Shown here: positions 35,154 to 46,214 of the stretch, piece by piece | How positions within the stretch are numbered: position 1 is the stretch's first letter | Layout of the letters: every line of letters starts with the position of its first letter | Assembly (NCBI GenBank): GCA_942159475.1 | Contig: OW804094.1 | Coordinates: 134,960,755 to 135,024,754 of the forward strand | Source: Sthenelais limicola | Lineage: Eukaryota > Annelida > Polychaeta > Phyllodocida > Sigalionidae | Direction of reading: 5' to 3' | Length of the DNA: 64,000 nucleotides | Position numbers and translations under genes: made by a program | The notes under the pieces: model-generated | Told to the model about the DNA's origin: nothing | Database searches by the model: none | Seen by the model: only the letters and a program-made list of their open reading frames with translations

Positions 35154-37280
35154 TATGGCTTTTGTAGTCTGAATATTTCATGACATTTGCTTTTTATTTG
35201 TGCAGAGGACTTTTTCATTGTGCATAGACTATCAATACCAGGCATTAAGTATAATAAATACAGCGAGCGAAATTGAATCGAAAACTTTCTATTCATACGA
35301 CGGAGTTTAAATATCGCAGCTGAGCGTTTGAATTGTATATAACCGTGTCCATATTTCAGCCGACTGAAGATAGAATCCGTTTATGTTATTGATGATGAAT
35401 ACACTAGATAATGACGATGTTGCGTGATAGCAGGCTGTTATGGAAGGCCGTCTTGGAATTCATTTAAAGATTTTTATAGGACAAGGTAAGGGACAGGTGA
35501 ACATGGGAGCTAGACGTAGACTGACCACAAGAGTCGATTGACCACTGTGGCCCGTGCAGCCCTCGCCCCTCCATAGTCATTTATACTTACATATTATATA
35601 CATATAAACACAATATAATCATTATTTACAATGAATATATAACAATTCTTTATTTTGTATTATTACAAATATAAGCAATTATAAGTATAGGCAATATAAA
35701 ATGTGAAATTGAGCAGACATGCATTAAGATCTCGCTGTGTTAAAACTATAGCTTAAATAACAGCTGACTCTAGGAAGAACTTTTATTTCCATCTACTTCT
35801 AACATTATATGGATAATATGGATCGCCCACAAGTTGGTGTATTCTATATATCCTAGACCAGATGGTATATTTACAAACCCTATAATTTGATTTATCTGCG
35901 ATGGGGATGCTAGTGTAGGTTTGCTTTGGTTCCTGCCAAATATTGGGTTGCCAAGTTAGAGGGGGAAGGTTCATATTTGTCCATGCTCATCTAAACCAGG
36001 CAGCCACCTGTGGATGTATTCCCTCTAGTCTTGATGTAATCTAGCCCTAACCAGACCCCATAGATTACTCTAAGCTTGGTCCACTTGTAAGGATTAACCT
36101 CTAAATTAGCTCCGAGTGTTGGGAATATAGCTACAGATGCATTTTCCAATCATTATACGTCAGGTATTGAGTGGTAAGCCGAAGCACTATCACAAGCATT
36201 CGACTGAGGCTATAGTTTGGTTCCACCTTAATTTGAACGAGGCAATTGAGTGGTGTGTGGTTTGTCGGCGAGAAGCTGAGGGCTTTCCACCACTGGCAAT
36301 ATTTGCGAGGTTCTTGTTTTCTTGTTTTTTTTTCAAGAGACCTTGGGCCAGACTGGTTTTCCTTAACAGCAACATACCGATTTACAATGGATTTGATATT
36401 GCGTGACTCATTTATAAGCGCAGAACTTTTATATATTTTATTTTCTGTGATTTGTTATCTAGGAGTCAATTTATTCAATTAATTATCTCCTTTTGCTCAT
36501 AATACTACAATGCTGAACTTGCAATACAATGATGAATGTAATCTGAGAAAGCCATCATTGGAAAAGAGCCATATTGAGGAAAATATATCATTTTAAAGAC
36601 CAAAATTCTAATTAACTTGAAAATGACACAAATCTGTGGTTTCCGAAATCTATCTTTGATGCTATGAAAAAAAGCAAACTTGTTTATTTTCATTGATTTT
36701 TAAGAATAAATGGTGACCGCAAACAAGCAAAGTCCCAAACTTAAGGGGACATACGTAGAGAAGGGGAGCTGTAAAATAAAAAGATGATTCAATAGGCTTC
36801 AGGCTTTTGGCACACTTCAGGCAGTGTAAAGAAACATAGAATTTGAGGTCTATTTTGACAAAAAGTGGGAATGACAGTTAACATATTACTTCTCCCATTT
36901 TCAGTGGTCCTTTATGCTGGTCTCTATGGTCGTTAAGGCCCAAATCAGGACGGTTATCAGATTTAGAGGATTGGCCAGTACCAAATCCCCTTGATGTGGC
37001 ACTCTCTCATGAGATATGACTCACATATGCATGGGAGATCATTCAGTTAATGGTGCGAGGTCACATAGGGTCATTTTATCATTCTAGCGGCGATATCTAT
37101 AGACTGTACAAGTGTGGCATGAGGCAAAAGTATTGGGTTTGCTGGGGGGTCAGTTACATAGGGCTTTGTAGCATCATTTCCCTATCTTCTTGCAGAATGA
37201 TGGCTCTATGCCCCAAAGCAGCTACTATATAATAAGATATGGGAAATCACCAATGGCTTCATTGACAGAGTGTGTGTCTC

Positions 37281-40257
37281 AGTGGCGGTACCAGGGGGGG
37301 GGGCCTGGGGGGCACCGGCCCCCCCTAGACCCCCTAAAATGGTCCCTGTGCCCCCCCTAACTCAGAAGAGCAGAGGGCCCCTGAAGGGCCCCTAAAGCAC
37401 TGCCCGAATTTGCACTTTTCTTCAAACCGGTGATTCAACATGTACAACACTCCCAATAACCCCATATTTTATTTTAGCTTCTTTAATTCTTTTAACATTA
37501 AACTAAATTTCTATAATTAAGTTTCAAGGCCTCTATTCAAAAAGCATTTTTGACCCAGAATGTCTCAACAGGGTTTTAAATTTCAGACGGTCTCAAAATT
37601 TGTATTCAAACAAGAAGGGTGATCACAGTGAGGGCCCCATAACATCCCTCCGAATCCCCAGTAAAACCCCTCCATGGCTATCTAAAGACCTTATTGAGCT
37701 AATAGCAGACCGAAACTACTTCCACCGCAAAGCCCGTAAACTAAATGACCCCAACATTTGGTCTCTGGTCAAAGCACTCCGAAACAAAATCAATAATGCA
37801 ATCAAAAAAGCCAAACACACTTATGTAAAAACTGCCATTGAATCGAACAAAAAAGACCCAACAGCTTTTTGGAAAGAAATCAAAGTATCATACCCTCTAA
37901 ATCCCAGGACACACCTATCTCCCTCCCTGAAATCCCAGATAAGGACCTCCCAAAACAAATTAACACCTTCTTTGCTAATGTAGGCCCATCACTTGCTGAC
38001 AAAATCTCCCCACCACCCACAGACTCCAAGTCAGACCTTGAATTCATCGCCACCGACCCCCCCCCCTACCAACTTTCTCTCTTCATGCCTTCTCTCAAGC
38101 AGAAGTATCCGAACTGGTAGATAAAATCAACACTCGCAAACCCTCAGGTATCCCAAATCTCAACTCCACCATTATCAAACATGCCATGCAATCCCTACTA
38201 CCCCACTTCACCCACCTGTTCAAAATGTCCATATACTCAACAACCTTCCCAGAAAGTTTCAAAAAGGCCACTGTTGTCCCAATTCCGAAAATCAAATCAC
38301 CAAACTCCCCTTCAGACCTCAGACCAATCTCCCTCCTTCCAATCCCTGGCAAAATACTTGAAAGAATTATCCATTACCAAACTTATAACCACCTAGAATC
38401 CCATAAAATTCTCCACCATAGACAACATGGTTTCCGATCAAACAAATCAACACAATTAGCCCTAGCAGACTTTCTTGATCATGTCTCATCCTCCCTCAAC
38501 TCCAAATGCCCCACTACTGCCCTCTTCATTGACCTAAAAAAGGCATTTGATACCCTTGACCACAATATCCTAATCAACAAACTAAAGCTCCTAAAATTTG
38601 ATCTACCCTGCCTATCATGGTTCAAAAGCTATCTCTCCAACCGCTCCCAATCGACGAGAATCGGAAGCTTCCTCTCTTCCTCCCTACCACTCTCAACTGG
38701 AGTCCCACAAGGCTCAATACTTGGCCCCCTACTGTTTATAGTATATATCAACACCCTACCCTCTTACATCAAGTCACTCACAAATAATCAAGTCTCTTGC
38801 CAACTCTATGCCGATGACACAATACTTTATGTCTCTTCCCCTTCTACCACCAAATCCCTTGAAATCCTACAGTCCTCACTACCCCACCTCGAAAACTGGT
38901 GCTCAAGGAACAAACTAACGATTAATTCAAACAAAACAAAAGCCATGATTTTCGGAAATAAATCCAGAGCAAAGAAACAAGCACCCTCCCTGAAACCCCT
39001 GAAACTATCAGGCTCTGACATTGAAATTGTACAAGAATTTAAATACCTAGGGACAACACTTGACTCGAACCTTAATGCCACTGCCCACATCAACTCAACA
39101 ATAAACAAATCCAACATTGCACTATCGAGCTTAGCAAGAATCAGACTGTTCCTTTCGAAACCAACAGCAATCCAAATTGTCAAATCCATGCTAATCCCCC
39201 ACCTAGAATTTAACTCATGCTTCCTCAATATGGCCCCCTCCTCAGCTAAACAAAAACTAGACAGATCTCTTAAAAGAGGCATCAGAATTGCAGCCTTGCT
39301 CAAAAGAAGAGAAAGTCCCTCACTTGCCATGCTCGAGCATAACATTATCCCCCTTGAAACTAGAAGAAATATCCAAATCCTTATGATAGCCCACAGGAGA
39401 GCCCACTCCCAAAACAAACGCCCAGTCCCTAAGCAACAACCCCAACGAGTCACCAGAAGCCAGTCAACCCTAAATCTGCCAATCACACGCCCAAACCTTG
39501 AGACATACAAAAAATCACCCAGCTAGGAGGAACCCTTTGGAACAACCTACCAAAGCCCATCAAAGAAATACAAGATAAAAAATCCTTCAAATTAGCCCTT
39601 AAGAAACACCTCCTTCTACACTGAACCAACACCCACACTCCCCCCCCCTAAAATCCCAATCATCCGTCCAAACCTTGTCCATCAATCCTGCGACAAAATA
39701 CTGTTAAAAATTACCATGTATGTCATTGTTCCTTTGTTTCATCATTGTCATCATTACTCATCTGTTGTCTGAATTCCATACTTGTTAACTTGATTAGCTC
39801 ACTTAGCATAAGCCGTTTTTTTTCATCCTTTAAATTGATAGCCTTAGATAATTGCACATCATAGTTGTAGCTCTCACCTCAGCAGCAAGTTGAAAACCTT
39901 GTTTTCATTGTATAAGAAACTTGTTCTCATGTTAACTCATTGGAGAAGCTGTCGAAATAAAGTCTTATCTAAATTCTTGACAAAATAAACCTATATATAT
40001 GCCTAAAATGTGAGGACTCAAGAGGGTCTCAAAAGAGACAATTAATTTTGTTAATTTCATTTTCTCAAATTTTTTTCTGATGCAAGAAAATTGGGGTTGT
40101 CATTTTTGATAGACAAATTAGAGTTGTTGGGGGCTTTATTTCATTGCCATTAGGCAAATTAACTGTTATGCATTGCAATGACATTCTAAACAGGCAAATT
40201 CAGAAGATTTTGACCTCAAGTGTGCCCCCCCTAGACCTGCCTTCTGGTACCGCCCCT
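37281..40257. mobile_element. hAT-like TIR element carrying a nested LINE
   Basis: AGTGGCGGTACCAG at 37281 is mirrored by CTGGTACCGCCCCT ending at 40257 (13 of 14 match). The element is bracketed by the exact 7-bp direct repeat GTGTCTC (37274-37280, 40258-40264). GGCGG termini suggest a hAT-like element, although hATs usually make 8-bp duplications. Both ends continue into G/C-rich sequence (a GGGGGGGG run and CCCCCCCTAGAC). Most of the interior is a LINE fragment on the + strand. Confidence 0.7.
37563..39621 (+). pseudogene. Non-LTR retrotransposon (CR1/jockey-like) reverse transcriptase, 5'-truncated
   Basis: The reading frame starts in the linker before the RT (PPWLSKDLIELIADRNYFHR); the endonuclease is absent. 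RT blocks follow in order: TVVPIPK, LRPISLLPIPGKILERI, QHGFRSNKSTQLAL, FIDLKKAFDTLDH, GVPQGSILGPLLFIVYIN, the catalytic QLYADDTILY near 38797-38826, then KYLGTTLD. The C-terminal LWNNLPKPIKE..LKKHLLLH is typical of this clade. Three shifts are needed to read through: near 37900, in the C-run near 38060, and in the A-run near 39510. The element is therefore dead. A tail with AATAAA follows at about 39955-39975. It sits inside the TIR element 37281-40257. Confidence 0.9.
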
Positions 40258-40881
40258 GTGTCTCCTGGGATGGCAGGATCAGTCACCTATACATACACCT
40301 CCAGACCTATGAATGAATGAATCACCAATAGCCCTCCATTCCAAACTACTCACCCTCATCCATGGTGGGACTCTTATCAATTGTAAGCAAAGGTCACACA
40401 ACTTATATAATGAACAGTGAATGGTAACACAGCTCCCCTCTTACACCACACCAAATACAATTAATATTCTGTGATCACACCATCTATTTTTTTTATAGTT
40501 ATGTTCCTGGGGCCAAATTGTAACTGTCAATTATAAACGTTTTATGTTGGGAAATAAAGGGCCCTTCAGGCTCCACTGAATAATGATAATACATTCTGCT
40601 TATACATCTATGATATATTGTGCTCTATCTTGTATATAATGCCACATACAATATTAATGCTACATTAATCATATCTATGTGTCATTAATCATCAAAGGGC
40701 TAGATTAGCATTTATAAGAGAGGAAACATACACCTCTATCTGGCCTAAAAGATAACCTGCTTTAAGCAGTGGCTGAGGGCATCACTATTGCTTGTCTGTT
40801 GGATCAAGGCTTCAGCAGTGCCTAAGCCACCCCGCTACTGGTCCGTCCCAGTACTCTAATGGTATTTCCTTCCTCTTACAG

Positions 40882-42005
40882 TCTGTGAACTGCTTCCATG
40901 CAGATGAGTTGGACTCCGTGGGTGGAGTATACACCAATGCCGTCCTGTGGATCAGCAATTCCAAGGTATGTATTGTCTTTAGGGTTATTAACCAAATACA
41001 AATGCTAGCACATTTATTCTTAATTGATCTCCGAAAGGGGGAGAAACATTATGTTTTTACACAGGAGGAATACAGTCTTTCTCTGCAGGGAGGGAGGCTG
41101 ACGGGTATGCCATTGTGGGCCGCGACAGAGATCTCTATTAGTGACAATAACTTGTGAGGCAATTTGGCCTGTGGTATTGGAATGGTATCAATGTGGCTGT
41201 ATGCTCTTGGTACAGTATTTGAAGAATAGCATCAGTGAGAAGTGGAATATGTGCTGTGTTACAGAAAAATGAGTCACAAGTCGCAAAATTGATGTTTTTC
41301 AAAGTGATTTATTCACAATTCACAAGGGCAGACGTTCTTATTTAGCGACTGATAGTAATCAGTAGGACATCTAATAAGTATTTCAATATTTTAAGTTTGA
41401 TATTTTTATTTTTGAAAAAATATTTCTGGGTGGACATTGACTAGTAAAGTAGCTTGATTACTCTATACTATGACCTTAGATATGCATGGATATATTTAAT
41501 ACACCGTCTTGAAATTTGGTTCATGTATTCATGCTACAAACATGAAAACATTTCGACAAAAATAACTTGTGAATAAAACACTTATAAATATCAATTTTGC
41601 GACATATGACTCATTTTCCTGTAAAACATCACATATAGAAATAGCACATAGGCATATCAGGCCATACTTGCTAAGCTGTTGTTACCAGCATGTTTATAAT
41701 ACCAGAATGTAGACCAGATGTTCTTATTTTGTAAAAAATCAAAAGTGGTAGACACTAGTGCAGCTCTGTTACACACTCATAAAACATGGATTGTGGATAA
41801 CTGCACACTAAAAGTACAGACCTCTGAATTATTGATCGACTTGTTGATGACAGCATGGGCCAGAAACATTAGAGGCTGCTTCCACGAGAAAACGCTGTGG
41901 GAATTGAAAGTTTATTGCGTTCCAGTTGTGGCATCCCTATTATTGATTCTATCAGTGTCTAATGAGAAAGGTACGTGTATAAATTTAAGAAAGATCACTC
42001 TGTAG
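40882..42005 (+). pseudogene. Possible 3' remnant of a third gustatory-receptor-like gene
   Basis: Candidate exons 40882-40965 (28 codons, phase 0/0), 41065-41153 (29 codons plus 2 nt) and about 41932-42005. They match the last three exons of the two GRL genes downstream in order and nearly in size (26, 30, 31-37 codons there). The middle exon, ending GMPLWAATEISISDNN, shares G, W and I at the same positions as IGFTAWKLFNIT of the intact genes. The last would read FVASLLLILSVSNEK, a short hydrophobic segment. The long first exon with the other membrane segments was not found; the LINE/TIR insertion lies just upstream. MITE copy 6 sits between the last two exons. Weak similarity, so a chance exon set is possible. 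Confidence 0.3.
41250..41633. mobile_element. MITE family A, copy 6
   Basis: TGTGCTGTGTTACAGAAAAA then TGAGTCACAAGTCGCAAAA at the left is mirrored by TTTTGCGACATATGACTCAT then TTTCCTG..AACATCACA. It has the full interior including CATGGATATATTTAATAC. Confidence 0.7.
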
Positions 42006-42662
42006 ACTCAATGCCAAACTTTGGATTTTAAAAAGGAGTAACTCACATAGTATCCCTTTTATTACTCCAACTAGAACCTTTACAACACAGTAAGGCATGA
42101 AACTGGCATTGCCTTTAAGATGCCTAATTGTTTAAGTGATAAGATAAAGGGAATTGATCTAATTTCTGTCTATTTATTGGTAACCATCACTGGTGTGGTA
42201 CAAAGTTGCACATTCTGTAAAACGAATCAATATCTGCATTCCAGTGCTTTGCTACTGCTGCCCATATGAAAAGGTAAAGCAGGTGGTTTGTGATCGTGTA
42301 CCCGACTCCCGTATAGTGGTGCACATGCTTTCTAAGGGGACGGTCGTTTCCTATGGCTTCATTCTATTTCACACGACACAACCCATTAGAGAAAGAGTAA
42401 CATTCTCCCCCAGGGGTAGAAGTAATATGTTATGGACATAGAATGACTTGCCATACAGAGAACTCCAGGGATGGGACAGGCTCATAAATGGGTCTGGGGC
42501 CATGCAGTTTCTGAATTTGTATTTCGGATTATCACTGGAGATATCAATGGGTCCAACAGCAGAAAAACTCATAGTAGTAGTGTATATGAGTGCACATATT
42601 AAGCGTACACATCATGCGATGAAGATGAGGTGAAAATGACGATCTAAACCTGGCAGTTCTGT

Positions 42663-43130
42663 TCAATATGACTTTCCACTTCTGTGTGAACCAAAATGTG
42701 TATGAGCAATGGGACATAGAGACTTATATTTTGAATTAGAGGTTGTGGACTTATCGTCTGATTTATCTGAGTCTTTTTCATCCAACAAAAATTTTTCCAC
42801 CCCTGTCTCTCTATAATCCGAGAAGTGTCCAAAGCCTCCAGCTAGTTCATTCGCCCTCTGCCACTCCCTATGTTTTTCTAAATCCGGATATTGCTTCTTT
42901 GAAGGTGTTCCATCAATATCCGCATTTATTGTGCTATCAGGGCTAGCCTCCGCCGACAGACCTGCCTCGGCCTCTGGGGTTGATGTGGAAGAACCTAGCT
43001 CAAGTCTCCTTCTTTCTGGTACCTCTGCCTCAGTGTAGTATTCCTTAGCATTCCTAAGCCTTTTCCACATGCCCTGGAATGTATAGTCAGACTTAGGCTT
43101 TTTTGGGGTCTTATTTTTCCTACATCCCAT
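42663..43130 (-). CDS. Unassigned 155-codon ORF, possible exon
   Basis: An ATG-led open frame, more GC-rich than its surroundings. A basic start (MGCRKNKTPKKPK) is followed by FQGMWKRLRNAKEYYTEAEV, a Ser/Glu/Ala-rich linker, a second charged segment (EKHREWQRANELAGGF), and an acidic-Ser tail. The composition is that of a nuclear or transposon-associated protein, but no family is recognised. A splice donor near the 3' end is not clear. It could be a retained exon or part of a decayed transposon. Confidence 0.3.
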   Translation of the reverse strand: MGCRKNKTPKKPKSDYTFQGMWKRLRNAKEYYTEAEVPERRRLELGSSTSTPEAEAGLSAEASPDSTINADIDGTPSKKQYPDLEKHREWQRANELAGGFGHFSDYRETGVEKFLLDEKDSDKSDDKSTTSNSKYKSLCPIAHTHFGSHRSGKSY

Positions 43131-44476
43131 TGTCCATTATAATAGATGCAGGATGTACATGATCTATATTAGAAGTCCACACTGAAATAGCAAGGTTCCA
43201 AACACATAATTATGGGAGTTTATAGTAAGAAACTCCCATTTTCCACTAAGTAAGTGTCTGAGGGGCAACACTGTTAATTCCCTCTCAATTAATATATACA
43301 TGAGGGCTGATGATGATTCCCTCATGCCTCATCCATACTGGGGACCCTAGGCTTCGGCACCCAGGGCTGAGCACCCAACTCTCAAAAGAGGAGATGGTTG
43401 TTCCTCCTTTGATTGAGTCCAGCGTCCTTTGTAGACCCCTCAGGCTTGTCTGGAGTAACACTCCACTTTACTCCAGGGCCGGAATTTTGTGAAATTAATA
43501 ATTTGTACCGAAATTTTGAACCGTTCTCCACCAATGTTATACCCTGGGGGGGGGGGGGGGGTATAATCTTCCTAAATGTAATTGTTAAATGTAACTTATA
43601 ATTAATCTAAAGTTTTAAAGTCTGGAGTGCTGCAAGGATGACACAAGTAGTCGGGATGAGCTTCAATACTGGAATGATTCCCCTCAGGTCCTCACTCAGG
43701 TATAACACAAGTGGTGTTATACCTGAGGCACCTGATGCACCAATCCTATAGATTATTGAACCCAGTGGAAGTGTCTATATTTGTGGGACAAATATACCAA
43801 TCTGCTGGTATCATTTGGGACACAGCACAATATTTCCCTCTAGATTATGAAAGCACAGGGAAAAACATAATGCCAAAAGCGATACAGATTGATCTATAAA
43901 TAGGTATGGTGTTTACTCTTTTGTCAACAAATAATATACATAATACTCACTAAACAATATAGTATGCTTCATGTTGGTATCTTTAAAGTTTACAGAACTT
44001 CTCCCCAGTCCTTGAAATATTGTACCATTTTGCCCATTTCTTTATCCTGTTCTGAAAACTAAAACCTTGGTCCATTCACAAAGTATGCCTCAATATATTC
44101 AGTAACTGTTTGCCAAATGTTCATAAATATATGTGCATTTGAAAATGTGTCATTTATTATGGTATGCCTTTCTCTTCAAAGTGGAGATTCGACTTTATTG
44201 TTCTTGCAGCAAACCGTTGAGAAGAAGTAAAAGGAAGGTCAATAGTTTTCCATTGCTTGGATCGCGCGCTGGTCGAGATTAATTAGGTGAGCCTCATTTT
44301 TAAAAACCTCATTCATTTTCTGCGGAACTGCCGCTTCTGTTTGGTCCAAATTGCCTACTTTTTAAGTTGAGTGATATCAAAAGTGAAATCTTTTAAAGGA
44401 GCATCATCAACCGTTTAAATATTCCTTGGTTGGATGGGCTTTAGATAAAGATTGATTTACATCACAGGATTTGACA

Positions 44477-44804
44477 TTAAAGCTGCATTCTCAGCTAAGA
44501 TTTTTTACTTTTTGTTCCATTCTTTTCCAACCCATCTACAGTCATTTGACCAAAATTCTGGAGGATTTTGTCTGTTTTTGCTATAGGGCTTCTAAACCGT
44601 CCTCATTTCTATTTGAAATCATTGCCTATGAGGACATCACTTATTATCGCTCGTCGGCGGTCGTTTTCTCTTGGCGAATGTTCATTCAAATTCTTGTATA
44701 AATATATAACAGCAGCAAAATATTCATGAATCCAGTCCTATAAGACATAATGTGAGTAAATTTGATGAGATTTGTTTTCTCATAATAGCTGAGAATATAA
44801 TATA
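44477..44804. mobile_element. TTAA-type MITE family E, copy 1
   Basis: TTAA-AGCTGCATTCTCAGCTA on the left; right end TAGCTGAGAAT followed by degenerate sequence. The interior matches, in inverted orientation, copy 2 at 56510-56875 (for example TTGCTATAGGGCTTCTAAA). Non-autonomous, piggyBac-like by its TTAA. Confidence 0.55.
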
Positions 44805-45232
44805 ACTGCAAGGCAACTTCAATTCAAATACATCCATAATACTACAGACTTGAAATGTCTTGCTGGTAGGGCAAACACAGCGTAGACCAGCAAGACAACA
44901 CCAAGATCTATCAAATGGAACTCTCAAATATAGGAGAGGAACTAGGCACCTCTCACTGACCCCGACAACTGCAAAGGCAAAGGCGAGAGAGTATGAGATT
45001 TCATTGGAATTAACCTGCCTTCCTATGCACTATGGTGGTTGAAAAACATTCATTATTTTTAATATTATTTTTCATTATTACTTACATCAAAATATTGACA
45101 AGCTTGTATTATCCAACCGACTTTATGTATCAATGTAAAACACTATTGAATAGATTTCCATAGACCTAAAGTGATTGTCATTACTGTATATCTGGGCACT
45201 AGAGAGAAGGACGTTGGCTTGGAGAATAATAT

Positions 45233-45368
45233 AGTAAGATTACCATAGTGTCAAGTATGAGGTGGATTATATTCGCCGATTAAGCTCAGAAGCAAAGAGG
45301 CCGAGTTGCTTCTGGGTTTACAAGGCGGATATTGTCCACTGAGGTCTTGACACTATGGTAATCTTACT
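45233..45368. mobile_element. Short fold-back MITE
   Basis: AGTAAGATTACCATAGTGTC then AAG is mirrored exactly by CTTGACACTATGGTAATCTT then ACT. Inner arms GAGGTGGA and TCCACTGAGG also pair. 136 bp. Confidence 0.75.
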
Positions 45369-46214
45369 TTTATTTCATGATTCCATGTAAAATGACTGAA
45401 AAATTCAGCATTTTTGCCTTTTTTCTTTTCAAATACCGTCACTTCAAACTACCAAATTATCACCACTTCGCACTGCCTCGAATCTCTGCGACTAAAAAAA
45501 GTTCACATTCGAAACTTCATTTAAGGTAATTTTCCTACTCATTCTTACTGTGAAATATTTTTGAGTGGACAAAATTTGGGAATCCATGTTGCTTTTGCAG
45601 ACAATGCCAATGGTTAGAATTATATATCCAATCAGGGAGAGGTATTAAAATGTCTCTGATATGGCAGTCTTGAACAGCAAGGGAATAACAACTTATTAAA
45701 TCAGTCTAGCTGAACATATGAACACTCACCTACAAATAAACGCAGTGACATGATGAACAGAATAAATGTTTATAACTAACTGTGTGTCTGTATAGCACTC
45801 TATTAGACAATATGAGAGAGACAGCATTTCAAAAGGTAGCAATCAATATTATAGAGCACAATATTAGGCGCCTTTAAAAGGGACTGCAGGGAAAAAAGGG
45901 AATGTTTAGAATGTGCCCCTTAGATATTGTAGCTGATAAGGATGTTAGGGCATACCTTCAGAAAGGTATTATTAAATATCATTACATAATTCGAAACAGA
46001 CATAAAATAAGTAGCATTGAAACAGTCCATGCATGAGATTTAGTAGTCTTGAATGGGTTCCCAGGCCTGAAATTACTCAGGTAAGCACTCTTTTAATCGT
46101 TTTTAAACAGGTAATCTTAGGGGAAATAAGACACATACAGAGGGAGAGGGAATAATTTATTAAATGCTATCAGATAAACAGTTCCCTATCCTGGTTTTTC
46201 AGGTAAACATCAAC

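Larger units (their letters stand above)
28607..37273. other. Intergenic DNA holding duplication copy 1 and repeats
   Basis: No gene recognised between the coiled-coil gene and the TIR/LINE element at 37.3 kb. It contains the duplicated block to about 33.0 kb, a G-rich tract, two half-copies of MITE family A, and a SINE at 34.2-34.4 kb. From 34.4 to 37.3 kb I see no feature beyond MITE 35001-35153. Confidence 0.55.
42006..46214. other. Intergenic DNA upstream of the GRL genes
   Basis: Contains an unassigned - strand ORF (42663-43130), a G run of 14 near 43546, a TTAA-type MITE (44477-44804) and a fold-back MITE (45233-45368). An acceptor-like TTTTTCAG at 46195-46202 precedes the GRL1 start, so a 5' UTR exon probably lies somewhere in this stretch. 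Confidence 0.5.

Noticed and set aside
38827..39510. 227-codon - strand ORF
   Set aside because: Antisense shadow of the LINE reverse transcriptase frame.
42193..42441. 82-codon ORF considered as a piggyBac transposase fragment
   Set aside because: No DDD catalytic residues or conserved blocks could be recognised.
46164..46214. Earlier in-frame Met for GRL1
   Set aside because: The segment ends in a TTTTTCAG acceptor-like sequence, so it is probably intron or 5' UTR; the ATG at 46215 is the likelier start.
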